Made by a program: the position numbers and the translations under genes. Under the pieces are notes generated by a model, which saw only the letters and a list, made by a program, of their open reading frames with translations, was not told the origin of the DNA and did not search any database. Shown one piece after another: positions 32,065 through 40,436 of a DNA stretch of 64,000 bases; position 1 is the first letter of the stretch, and each line of letters begins with the position of its first letter. The stretch lies in contig NZ_KB911820.1 in the NCBI RefSeq assembly GCF_000383675.1, positions 434,001-498,000 on the forward strand, read 5' to 3'. This DNA comes from Terracoccus sp. 273MFTsu3.1 (lineage in GTDB: Bacteria > Actinomycetota > Actinomycetes > Actinomycetales > Dermatophilaceae).

Positions 32065-32083
32065 TCGACTGTGTCACAGTCGA
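32065..32083. promoter_or_regulatory. 19-bp near-perfect palindrome
   Basis: TCGACTGTG-T-CACAGTCGA, nine-base arms around one central base. The one-base centre does not suit an RNA hairpin, so a protein-binding site is more likely, although it lies 16 bp after a stop codon and 300 bp before the next gene. Confidence 0.4.
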
Positions 32084-32168
32084 TCCCACGCCCACCACAG
32101 GTCGACGGGGCGGCGGCTCCGAGGGGGCGTGACGGCATACGCGATCGGCGTCGGTGACGCCGCGTGAC

Positions 32169-32210
32169 GAGGGGCCGGGAGGGATGTCACCGACACCCGC
32201 CCGGCCCCTC
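32169..32210 (+). terminator. Hairpin terminator after the ECF41 target operon
   Basis: GAGGGGCCGGG (32169-32179) pairs with its complement at 32200-32210 across a 20-base loop. Confidence 0.55.
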
Positions 32211-32237
32211 ACGGCTGCCCGCAGCGAGGGGCGGGTC

Positions 32238-32291
32238 TTGCGCCCCCGCGCCGACCTGTGCACTATGGAGGTGCAGATGTAAGCGCTTACA
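32238..32291 (+). promoter_or_regulatory. Promoter and LacI operator of the first sugar locus
   Basis: TTGCGC (32238-32243), 17 bases, CACTAT (32261-32266) is a good housekeeping promoter. Just downstream, TGTAAGCGCTTACA (32278-32291) is a perfect 14-bp palindrome with the central CG of LacI-family operators, placed at about +6 to +19 where a bound repressor would block transcription. Confidence 0.75.
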
Positions 32292-32363
32292 GGGCCGGGG
32301 AGACCCGGTCAGGGGCTTGGTCGCGACACATCACTCAACGACGAGACGCGAGAGGTGGGACCC

Positions 32364-33395
32364 ATGGCGACAGCACGCAAGAACCCGGACGGCACCGCCT
32401 CGGCGGGCGCCACCATCTACTCCGTCGCCGAGCGCGCCGGCGTCTCCATCGCCACCGTCTCCCGCGTCCTCCAGGGCGCCGGCACCGTGTCGACGACGAC
32501 GGCCCAGAAGGTCCTCGACGCCGTCGACCAGCTCAACTACGTGCCGCTCGGTGCCGCCCGCAGCCTCGCCGTCCGCCACCACGAGGCGCACGGTCTCGTG
32601 CTGCCCGAGCTCACCGGTCCCTACTACTCCGAGCTGCTCATGGGCTTCGAGTCCCGGGCCGCCGAGCTCGGCCAGAGCGTCACCCTGATGCTCACCGACG
32701 GCAAGGCCGATCTCGCCCGTGCCGTGCGCCAGCTCGCCACCCGGGTCGACGCCATCGCCGTGCTCGGCTCGGCCGCCATGCCGCCCGCCGTCGCCCGGGC
32801 CCTCCACGGCCAGAAGCCCGTCGTCATCATCGCGGGCACGCCGCAGGAGGGCATCGAGAGCGTCCGCGCCGAGAACGCCCACAGCGCCGAGCAGCTCACC
32901 GAGCACGTGCTCGCCCACGGCCGCACTCGACTCGTCTTCGTCGGTGACCCCGAGGGCGCGCCCGACATCGCGGAGCGCCACGCCGGCTTCGTCGCCGCCC
33001 ACCGGGCGCGCGGCCTGGAGCCCGCTGCCCCGGTCCGCGTCCCGTTCCGCGAGGGGGAGGGCGCGGCCGTCGCCGAGCGCATCCTCGCCGGCGAGATCGA
33101 GGCCGACGCCCTCGTCTGCGCCAACGACGAGCTCGCCCTCGCGATCATGAGCCACCTCCAGGACGCCGGCCGCGACGTCCCCGGCGACATCGCCGTCGTC
33201 GGCTGGGACGACGTCATGACCTCGCGCTACGTGCGCCCCGGCCTCACCACCGTGCGCCAGCCCGTCCACGAGCTCGGCGTCATCGCCGCCGAGCGCCTCC
33301 ACCAGCGCGTCTCCGGCGGGCTGCCGCAGCTCGAGCCGCAGATCCTGCCGACGGAAGTCGTCGTCCGCGGGTCGTGCGGCTGCCCCACCCGCTGA
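32364..33395 (+). CDS. LacI-family transcriptional regulator
   Basis: A 343-residue regulator: LacI helix-turn-helix at about 18-40 (YSVAERAGVSIATVSRVLQG), hinge PLGAARSLAVRHHEAHGLVLP, then a periplasmic-binding-protein-like effector domain ending in GWDDVMTSRYVRPGLTTVRQP. A perfect LacI operator just downstream of its own promoter indicates autorepression and control of the following transporter and hydrolase genes. The effector is probably the imported oligosaccharide. GAGAGGTGGG supports the ATG at 32364 over a GTG nine bases earlier. A cysteine pair, CGC, stands near the C-terminus. Confidence 0.9.
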   Translation: MATARKNPDGTASAGATIYSVAERAGVSIATVSRVLQGAGTVSTTTAQKVLDAVDQLNYVPLGAARSLAVRHHEAHGLVLPELTGPYYSELLMGFESRAAELGQSVTLMLTDGKADLARAVRQLATRVDAIAVLGSAAMPPAVARALHGQKPVVIIAGTPQEGIESVRAENAHSAEQLTEHVLAHGRTRLVFVGDPEGAPDIAERHAGFVAAHRARGLEPAAPVRVPFREGEGAAVAERILAGEIEADALVCANDELALAIMSHLQDAGRDVPGDIAVVGWDDVMTSRYVRPGLTTVRQPVHELGVIAAERLHQRVSGGLPQLEPQILPTEVVVRGSCGCPTR

Positions 33396-33496
33396 CCGCC
33401 GCGCGCGACGCGCCTCCGCCCATCCCCCTGCCCCCGTCCGTCCCTCCCCCAACCCCCGACACCGATGTCGGAGACACCCGAGAAAGTGAGACACCG

Positions 33497-34783
33497 ATGA
33501 GACGCACCACAGCCATCACGGTCGCGTGCATGACTGCCGCGGCCCTCACCGTGACCGCCTGCGGTCGCAGCGCCGAGAACGGCGGCACCACCGCCGGTCA
33601 GACAGGCGCCGCGGTCAGCACCGGCAAGGCCACCGGCACGATCACCGTCTGGGCGATGGGTGCCGAGGGGGACAACCTGCCCAAGCTGACGAAGGACTTC
33701 GAGGCCGCCAACCCCGGCGTCAAGGTCCAGGTCACGGCCATCCCGTGGGATGCCGCGCACGACAAGTTCACGGCCTCGATCGCCTCCGGCAACACACCGG
33801 ACGTCGCCATGGTCGGCACGACGTGGATGGGCGAGTTCGCGAGCAGCGACGCGATCGACCCGACGCCGGCGCAGATCGACAAGTCCGCGTTCTTCGAGGG
33901 TGCCCAGAAGACCACCGAGGTCAACGGCACGTCCTACGGCATTCCCTGGTACGTCGAGACCCGCGTGCTCTTCTACCGCACCGACCTCGCCAAGAAGGCC
34001 GGCTACGACAGCGTGCCCACCGATGCACAGGGCCTCAAGGACATGGCCAAGGCCATGCAGACCAAGGCCGGCGCGCAGTACGGCATCGGCCTCCAGGCCG
34101 GTGGCGAGGGCTCGTGGCAGACCCTCATGCCGTTCGCCTGGAGCGACGGCGCCGACCTCACGAAGGACGGCGGCAAGTCGTACAACTTCGACAGCCCCGA
34201 GATGGTCAAGGCCGCGAAGTACTACCAGTCGTACTTCACCGACGGCATCTCCAACAAGAGCGCCCCGGCGACCCCGACGACCGAGCCCGACTTCGCGAGC
34301 GGCAAGGTCCCGATGTTCATCTCCGGCCCGTGGATGATGTCCGCGGTCGAGAAGGTCGGCGGCGCCGGCTTCAAGGACAAGTACAACGTCGCGCCGATCC
34401 CCGCCGGCTCGGCCGGGTCGTCGTCGTTCGTCGGTGGCTCGAACTTCGTCGTCTTCAAGAACACGAAGAACCGCGACACCGCCTGGAAGTTCGTCCAGTG
34501 GCTCGCCGACCCCAAGGTCCAGTCGAAGTGGTACACCATCTCGACCGACCTCCCGTCGGTCAAGAGCGCCTGGCAGGACCCCGCGCTCGCCTCGGACAAG
34601 AAGCTCGCCGTCTTCGGCAAGCAGCTCGAGACCGCCAAGGCGCCGCCGTCGTTCCCGACGTGGGAGCAGGCCGTCAAGGGGCTCGACACCGAGATGGAGA
34701 AGATCACCAAGACCGGCGAGGACCCGGCCACCGGTCTCAAGACGGCCCAGCAGCAGGCCGAGTCCATCGGCACGGGAATGTGA
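33497..34783 (+). CDS. Sugar ABC transporter lipoprotein binding protein
   Basis: A 428-residue family 1 (MalE/UgpB-like) solute-binding protein. A signal peptide ends at the lipobox LTVTAC with lipidated Cys22, followed by a Gly/Thr linker and ITVWAMGAEGDNLPKLTKDFEAANPGV, the classic start of CUT1 binding proteins, here cut to its diagnostic TVWAMG and FEAANPGV parts; WYVETRVLFYRTDL and a C-terminal helical region follow. It delivers an oligosaccharide to the two permeases encoded next. The 101-bp gap upstream has only a small palindrome, CCGACA-n4-TGTCGG, at 33456-33471 and a weak ribosome binding site. Confidence 0.92.
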   Translation: MRRTTAITVACMTAAALTVTACGRSAENGGTTAGQTGAAVSTGKATGTITVWAMGAEGDNLPKLTKDFEAANPGVKVQVTAIPWDAAHDKFTASIASGNTPDVAMVGTTWMGEFASSDAIDPTPAQIDKSAFFEGAQKTTEVNGTSYGIPWYVETRVLFYRTDLAKKAGYDSVPTDAQGLKDMAKAMQTKAGAQYGIGLQAGGEGSWQTLMPFAWSDGADLTKDGGKSYNFDSPEMVKAAKYYQSYFTDGISNKSAPATPTTEPDFASGKVPMFISGPWMMSAVEKVGGAGFKDKYNVAPIPAGSAGSSSFVGGSNFVVFKNTKNRDTAWKFVQWLADPKVQSKWYTISTDLPSVKSAWQDPALASDKKLAVFGKQLETAKAPPSFPTWEQAVKGLDTEMEKITKTGEDPATGLKTAQQQAESIGTGM

Positions 34784-34787
34784 TCCG

Positions 34788-35798
34788 ATGACCGCCCAGA
34801 CCGGCACGACCGGGTCCCCCGCCGGACCCGTGACGCCGCCTCCGGTCACCGCCCCGGGACGACCCGACACAGGGTCGTCCCGGGGGGCGGGCGACGGAGG
34901 CTCCCCCGGCCGGGTCGGCTCGGCCCGGCGACGGGAGGGGCGGGCGGCCTGGATCCTCGCGATCCCCTTCTGCCTGCTCTTCCTCGCCTTCACGGCCTGG
35001 CCGGTGGTCCAGTCGCTCTTCATGAGCATCACGGACACCAAGGCCCGCGACCTGCGACACCCCTTCAGCGTCAACATCATCGGCCTCGACAACTTCACGA
35101 AGGCCCTGTCGGACCCGACCTTCCGCAAGGCCGCCGCCAACACGGCGTACTTCGTCCTCGTCGGTATGCCGCTGACGCTCGTCGTCGCGCTCGCCGCCGC
35201 GGTCGCGCTCGACAAGGGGATCACGCGTTTCCGCGCGGTCTTCCGCCTCGGCTTCTACATGCCGGTCATCACCTCGATCGTCGCGGTGGCCGTCGTGTGG
35301 CGCTTCCTCCTGCAGGACCCGGGTGGCCTCATCAACACCGCCCTCGGGTGGTTCGGCATCACCGGGCCCAACTGGCTCGGTGACCCGAACTGGTCGATGC
35401 CGGCGCTCATCATGATGGCCGCGTGGCGCAACTTCGGCACCGCGATGATCATCTTCCTCGCGGGGCTGCAGGCCGTGCCCGCCGAGCTCCACGAGGCGGC
35501 CGCGATCGACGGCGCCAACGCCTGGAAGCGGTTCCGCTACGTCACCATGCCGCTGCTGCGACCGACCCTGCTCTTCGTCATGGTCACGACGGCCATCGGC
35601 TACCTCCAGTTCTTCGAGGAGCCGTTCGTCATGACCAAGGGCGGCCCGCTCAACAGCACGATCTCGCTGTCGATGTACACCTACCAGCAGTTCGGCTTCG
35701 GCAACTACGGTCTCGCGTCGGCGATGAGCTACATCATCTTCGTCGTCATCGCGATCGTCACGGCCCTGCAGTTCCGCCTGCTCCGAGAGAGGACCTGA
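34788..35798 (+). CDS. CUT1 sugar ABC permease (MalF-like)
   Basis: A 336-residue inner-membrane permease with six hydrophobic segments after a 45-residue Pro/Gly-rich cytoplasmic N-terminus. The EAA loop that docks the ATPase is visible as ELHEAAAIDGANAWKRFRYV near residue 245. It follows the binding protein by four bases and precedes the second permease by one base, so the three are co-transcribed. No ATPase gene follows; a shared MsiK/MsmX-type ATPase must energise the system. Confidence 0.92.
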   Translation: MTAQTGTTGSPAGPVTPPPVTAPGRPDTGSSRGAGDGGSPGRVGSARRREGRAAWILAIPFCLLFLAFTAWPVVQSLFMSITDTKARDLRHPFSVNIIGLDNFTKALSDPTFRKAAANTAYFVLVGMPLTLVVALAAAVALDKGITRFRAVFRLGFYMPVITSIVAVAVVWRFLLQDPGGLINTALGWFGITGPNWLGDPNWSMPALIMMAAWRNFGTAMIIFLAGLQAVPAELHEAAAIDGANAWKRFRYVTMPLLRPTLLFVMVTTAIGYLQFFEEPFVMTKGGPLNSTISLSMYTYQQFGFGNYGLASAMSYIIFVVIAIVTALQFRLLRERT

Positions 35799-35799
35799 G

Positions 35800-36714
35800 A
35801 TGTCCGTCGACACCGCACCGCGACCGACCGGTCCGACAGCCCCGGCTCCGGCACCGACGTCGAAGGCGAGCAGGACCGGATCGGGCATGGTCGGCTCGAG
35901 CCAGGGCAGCCGCTGGTGGCTCTACGTGCTGCTGACCGTCGCGCTCGTCGCCGTCATCGCCCCGTTCGTCTGGATGGTGCTCGGCAGCTTCAAGGGTGAG
36001 GGCGAGCTGCGCCAGGTCCCGCCGACGTGGCTGCCCGAGAGCGCCTCGCTCGACAACTACACGCAGCTGTTCAGCAAGCTGAACTTCGGCCAGTTCTTCA
36101 CGAACTCGATCGTCGTCGCCGTCGTCGTGACGGCCGGCAACCTCATCTTCTGCTCGATGCTCGGCTACGCCCTGGCGATGCTCGACTTCAAGGGCAAGAA
36201 GGCGATCTTCATCGCGGTCATGGGCACGCTCATGATCCCGGGCGTCGTGACCTTCGTGCCGCTCTTCGTGCTCGTCGCGAACGCCGGCCTCATCAACACC
36301 CTGCCCGGCCTCTTCCTGCCGTTCCTCGTCAGCCCGTTCGGCGTCTTCCTCATGCGCCAGTTCATCCTCGGCCTGCCGAGGGACCTGCTCGACGCAGGGC
36401 GCGTCGACGGTGCCGGTGAGCTGCGGATCTTCTGGAAGATCATCCTGCCACTGTGCGGACCCGCCCTCGCGACGCTGGGCATCCTGACGTTCCTCGGCAG
36501 CTGGAACAACTTCCTGTGGCCGCTCGTCGTGGCGCAGTCCGAGGACAAGTACACCCTCCCGGTGGCCCTGGCCCTCTACTCGACCGGTCAGAACAGCACG
36601 AACTACGGGCTGCTGCTCGCCGGCGCCACGGTCGTCATCATCCCGATCCTCGTCGTCTTCCTCATCTTCCAGAAGCGCTTCATCGAGGGCATCGCCACCA
36701 CCGGCCTCAAGTAA
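35800..36714 (+). CDS. CUT1 sugar ABC permease (MalG-like)
   Basis: A 304-residue permease with six hydrophobic segments (first at about 42-62). The EAA-type loop LPRDLLDAGRVDGAGELRIFW lies near residue 195, in the MalG position, and the C-terminus RFIEGIATTGLK matches the family. It pairs with the preceding MalF-like protein to form the channel. The next gene, a secreted glucanase, starts 34 bases later behind an AGGAG site. Confidence 0.92.
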   Translation: MSVDTAPRPTGPTAPAPAPTSKASRTGSGMVGSSQGSRWWLYVLLTVALVAVIAPFVWMVLGSFKGEGELRQVPPTWLPESASLDNYTQLFSKLNFGQFFTNSIVVAVVVTAGNLIFCSMLGYALAMLDFKGKKAIFIAVMGTLMIPGVVTFVPLFVLVANAGLINTLPGLFLPFLVSPFGVFLMRQFILGLPRDLLDAGRVDGAGELRIFWKIILPLCGPALATLGILTFLGSWNNFLWPLVVAQSEDKYTLPVALALYSTGQNSTNYGLLLAGATVVIIPILVVFLIFQKRFIEGIATTGLK

Positions 36715-36748
36715 GCCGTCCCCACCCCGGAAACAGGAGCACTGCACC

Positions 36749-38374
36749 ATGTCCGAGAAGAAGCTCTACACCCCCAGCCGCCGCTCGATGCTCGTCGGGG
36801 GCGCGGCCTCCGTCGCCGCCTTCGCGCTCGCACCCTCGGCGTCCGCGTCGACCACCGGCGCGCGCCAGGCGCCCGCCTTCCTGCGCTCGTCGGGCCCGAA
36901 TGCCGTCCGTTCCCTCCAGGGCGCCACGGTGCGCACGTGGGCGGCCGACACGTGGCGCAGCCTCGTCGCGATGACCGACCCGAGGACCGGCCTGCCGGCC
37001 GACAACATCCCGGCCTCGCTCGCCGCCGGCGACCGCTCGGGCTACACGTCGCCGACGAACATCGGCGGCTACCTCTGGTCGACCGTCGTCGCCCGCGAGC
37101 TCGGCATCATCACCCGTGGCGAGGCGACCGCCCGCCTGATCCGCACGCTCAAGACGGTCGAGCGGATGGAGCACCACACGCCGAGCGGCATGTACTACAA
37201 CTGGTACGACGAGGCGACCGCCACGGCGCTGCACACGTGGCCGGACTCGGGCGACAAGGTCGTCCCGTTCTGCTCCAGCGTCGACAACGGCTGGCTCGGC
37301 GCGGCGCTGCTCGTCGTGGCCGGGTCCGACAAGGCCGCCGCCCCGTGGGCCAGGCGCATCTTCGACCGGATGCGCTGGGACTCCTTCTACAACGACAACA
37401 GCGACCCGGCCCACCAGGTGCGCGCCGGCGGTCTCATCCACGGCGGGTTCTACCCGTACGAGGACGGGCGTCCCGGCGGCACCTACCAGGGCACCCACAT
37501 CGGCGGCGACCCCGTCTGGCTCACGACGCACCACTACGACACGACGGTGTCGGAGACCCGCATCACGAGCTACCTCGGCATCATCACCGGTCAGATCCCC
37601 GCGAAGCAGTACTTCGCGATGTGGCGCACGTTCCCCGCGACGTGCGACTGGTCGTGGCACGAGATGCAGCCCGTCGGCGAGAACCGCACGTACTACGGCC
37701 TCGACGTCTACGAGGGTGCCTACACCTACCGCGGCATGCACATCGTGCCCGGCTGGGGCGGCTCGATGTTCGAGGAGCTCATGCCCGACGTCTTCGTCGA
37801 CGAGGCCGCCTGGGCGCCCCGCTCGTGGGGTCGCAACCACCCGCTCCACGTCCGGGCCCAGCGTGAGCACGGGCTCATCGACGCCGGGTACGGCTACTGG
37901 GGCTTCAGCCCGTCGAGCAACCCCGCCGGCGGCTACCGGGAGTACGGCGTCGACGCGCTCGGCCTCAACCCGACGGGCTACATGTCCGACCAGGAGAGCA
38001 CGAACTACGACCCGGGCTTCGGCGACTGCCGTGCGGCGACGAACCCGAACCCGACCTACGGCGACGGCGTCGTCACGCCGCACGCGTCGTTCCTCGCGAT
38101 GATGCACGAGCCGGACGAGGCGTTCACCAACCTCGCCAACCTCAAGGCCGACTTCGACTCCTACGACCGCGGCGGCTTCTTCGACGCCGTGGCCGTCCGG
38201 TCCGGGACCGTCGCCCGCCGCTACCTCTCGCTCGACCAGGCCATGGTCATGGGCGCCGCGGGCAACGTGCTCGGCAACGACGTCCTCCGTCGCGCCTTCA
38301 GCACCACAGCCGTGGAGCGCGTCCTGCGCCCGGTCATCGGTGTCGAGGAGTTCGGCGCGAGCCCGATCGCCTGA
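36749..38374 (+). CDS. Secreted GH144-like (glucoamylase-domain) glycoside hydrolase
   Basis: A 541-residue exported protein. A TAT signal (SRRSMLVGGAASVAAFA, residues 10-26) ends at a SASA site near 34. The mature part is an alpha/alpha-barrel type hydrolase: NWYDEATATAL, SVDNGWLGAALLV, then GYGYWGFSPSSNPAGGY, GVVTPHASFLAM and RYLSLDQAMVMGAAGN. These blocks match the 'glucoamylase' domain (PF10091) of GH144, whose characterised bacterial member is an endo-beta-1,2-glucanase. With a GH3 enzyme and an oligosaccharide importer beside it, it probably cuts an extracellular beta-glucan into transportable pieces. GH family assignment is from motif memory. Confidence 0.65.
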   Translation: MSEKKLYTPSRRSMLVGGAASVAAFALAPSASASTTGARQAPAFLRSSGPNAVRSLQGATVRTWAADTWRSLVAMTDPRTGLPADNIPASLAAGDRSGYTSPTNIGGYLWSTVVARELGIITRGEATARLIRTLKTVERMEHHTPSGMYYNWYDEATATALHTWPDSGDKVVPFCSSVDNGWLGAALLVVAGSDKAAAPWARRIFDRMRWDSFYNDNSDPAHQVRAGGLIHGGFYPYEDGRPGGTYQGTHIGGDPVWLTTHHYDTTVSETRITSYLGIITGQIPAKQYFAMWRTFPATCDWSWHEMQPVGENRTYYGLDVYEGAYTYRGMHIVPGWGGSMFEELMPDVFVDEAAWAPRSWGRNHPLHVRAQREHGLIDAGYGYWGFSPSSNPAGGYREYGVDALGLNPTGYMSDQESTNYDPGFGDCRAATNPNPTYGDGVVTPHASFLAMMHEPDEAFTNLANLKADFDSYDRGGFFDAVAVRSGTVARRYLSLDQAMVMGAAGNVLGNDVLRRAFSTTAVERVLRPVIGVEEFGASPIA

Positions 38375-38404
38375 CCCACCGCAGCCGCACCACCCGCACC
38401 ACCA

Positions 38405-38445
38405 TCCCGTGGCCGTCCGACCGCACGCATCGGGCGGCCACGGGA
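38405..38445 (+). terminator. Intercistronic hairpin between the glucanase and GH3 genes
   Basis: TCCCGTGGCCG (38405-38415) pairs with its complement at 38435-38445. It may partly terminate transcription or protect the upstream message end, since the GH3 gene follows on the same strand without another clear promoter. Confidence 0.5.
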
Positions 38446-38471
38446 CCCCTCACCGACGAAAGGCACCACCC

Positions 38472-40298
38472 GTGCGCCCCGAGCTCTCCACCTCCGAGGA
38501 CGGCGTCGCCTACCGCGACCTCAACGGCAACGGCCGGATGGATCCCTACGAGGACCCACGCCTGACCGTCGAGGAGCGCGTCGAGGACCTCCTCGGGCGG
38601 CTCTCCCTCGAGGAGAAGGTCGGCCTCATGTTCCAGACCGTCATCGAGGCCGGTGCGGACGGCACGGTGCTCGAGCACCCGGGCACCATCAGCAAGTCCC
38701 CCACGAGCACCGTCGTGCTCGACAAGCACCTCAACCACTTCAACGTGCACGCCCTCGACGACCCGCGGATGGCGGCCCGGTGGAGCAACGCCCTGCAGGC
38801 TCTCGCCGAGGGCACGCCACACGGCATACCCGTGACGGTGTCGACCGACCCGCGGCACGCGTTCATCGAGAACGTCGGGGTGTCGTTCTCCGCCGGCGCG
38901 TTCTCGCAGTGGCCGGAGCCGCTGGGCCTCGCCGCGCTGCGCGACGCGGACGCGGTGCGGCGCTTCGCCGACATCGCCCGCCAGGAGTATGCCGCCGTCG
39001 GCATCCGCGCCGCGCTGCACCCCACGCTCGACCTCGCGACGGAGCCGCGCTGGGCGCGCCAGGCCGGCACCTTCGGTCAGGACCCGAATCTCGTGACCGA
39101 GCTCGGGGTGGCGTATCTCAAGGGCTTCCAAGGTGATTCGCTCGGCCCGGGCAGCGTCGCGTGCACGAGCAAGCACTTCCCCGGTGGCGGTCCGCAGAAG
39201 GACGGCGAGGACGCACACTTCCCCTACGGGCGCGAGCAGGTCTATCCCGGAGGGCGGTTCGCCGACCACCTCAAGCCGTTCCCGCCGATCATCGAGGCCG
39301 GCACCGCGGGGATCATGCCCTACTACGGGATGCCGGTCGACCTCGTCGTCGACGGCGTGCCGATCGAGCCGATCGGCTTCGGCTACAACAAGCAGGTCGT
39401 CACCGGACTGCTCCGCGAGAAGCTCGGCTACGACGGCGTCGTCGTCACGGACTGGGAGCTCGTCAACGACAACCACGTCGGCGACCAGGTGCTCCCGGCA
39501 CGGGCGTGGGGTGTCGAGCACCTCGACCCGCACGGCCGCATGGAGCTGATCCTCGAGGCCGGTGCCGACCAGTTCGGCGGCGAGGAGTGCGTCGACATCC
39601 TCCTCGACCTCGTCGCGCAGGGACGGGTCTCCGTGGCTCGCGTCGACGAGTCGGCGCGCCGCATCCTCGCCGTGAAGTTCCGGCTCGGGCTGTTCGACGA
39701 CCCGTACGTCGACGAGGACGCCGCCGCCACGACCGTGGGTCGGGGTGACTTCCGTGAGGAGGGGTATGCCGCCCAGGCCCGTTCGGTGACGGTGCTGCAC
39801 AACGCGGACGATCGGCTCCCGCTCGAGCAGGGGCTGCGCATCTACGCCGAACGCGTCTCACCCGAGGCGGTGGTGCGGCACGGCAAGCTCGTCGACCGGC
39901 CCGAGGACGCCGACGTCGCCGTCGTGCGGCTCACCGCCCCGTTCGACCCGCGTTCGGACCTCTTCCTCGAGTCGTGGTTCCACCAGGGCTCGCTCGACTT
40001 CCCGCCCGGCCTCATCGCCCGGCTCGAGCGGATCGCCGCGGTCTGCCCGCTCGTCGTCGACGTCGTGCTCGACCGACCGGCTGTCGTCACGCCGCTGCTG
40101 CGCTTCGCGTCGGCCGTCGTCGGCAGCTACGGCAGCAGCGACGACGCCCTGCTCGACGCCGTCACCGGCACCATCGCCCCCGAGGGTCGGCTGCCCTTCG
40201 ACCTCCCGCGGTCGATGGACCAGGTGCGGGCGCACGGGGAGGACGTGCCGGGCTACGACGACCCGCTCTTCGCGTTCGGCCACGGCCTCACGATCTGA
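38472..40298 (+). CDS. GH3-family beta-glucosidase, cytoplasmic
   Basis: A 608-residue glycoside hydrolase family 3 enzyme without signal peptide. The TIM barrel carries KHFPGGGPQKDGEDAH, here the substrate-subsite block, and the nucleophile Asp327 in VVVTDWE; the C-terminal alpha/beta sandwich ends in FAFGHGLTI. Hydrolysis of the imported beta-linked oligosaccharide to glucose is the likely role. The sequence GYDGVVVTDWELVND and the locus order recall the beta-1,2-gluco-oligosaccharide system of Listeria innocua (GH3 enzyme Lin1840). GAAAGG lies nine bases before the GTG chosen. Confidence 0.85.
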   Translation: MRPELSTSEDGVAYRDLNGNGRMDPYEDPRLTVEERVEDLLGRLSLEEKVGLMFQTVIEAGADGTVLEHPGTISKSPTSTVVLDKHLNHFNVHALDDPRMAARWSNALQALAEGTPHGIPVTVSTDPRHAFIENVGVSFSAGAFSQWPEPLGLAALRDADAVRRFADIARQEYAAVGIRAALHPTLDLATEPRWARQAGTFGQDPNLVTELGVAYLKGFQGDSLGPGSVACTSKHFPGGGPQKDGEDAHFPYGREQVYPGGRFADHLKPFPPIIEAGTAGIMPYYGMPVDLVVDGVPIEPIGFGYNKQVVTGLLREKLGYDGVVVTDWELVNDNHVGDQVLPARAWGVEHLDPHGRMELILEAGADQFGGEECVDILLDLVAQGRVSVARVDESARRILAVKFRLGLFDDPYVDEDAAATTVGRGDFREEGYAAQARSVTVLHNADDRLPLEQGLRIYAERVSPEAVVRHGKLVDRPEDADVAVVRLTAPFDPRSDLFLESWFHQGSLDFPPGLIARLERIAAVCPLVVDVVLDRPAVVTPLLRFASAVVGSYGSSDDALLDAVTGTIAPEGRLPFDLPRSMDQVRAHGEDVPGYDDPLFAFGHGLTI

Positions 40299-40314
40299 GG
40301 CACATGGCAAGCAG

Positions 40315-40356
40315 GCCGGCCCCCGACTGCGTGTTCACGCAGTCTCGGGGGCCGGC
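40315..40356 (+). terminator. Strong terminator ending the first sugar locus
   Basis: GCCGGCCCCCGA (40315-40326) pairs with its complement (40345-40356), and inside it CTGCGTG pairs with CACGCAG with a two-base bulge. TTCC follows. Confidence 0.8.
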
Positions 40357-40436
40357 TTCCGCGTTCCTGGTTCGCTGCCACGCCGAGAGGAGCACGATGC
40401 GACCACCATCGCGCAAGACCTCGAGACAGGGGAACC

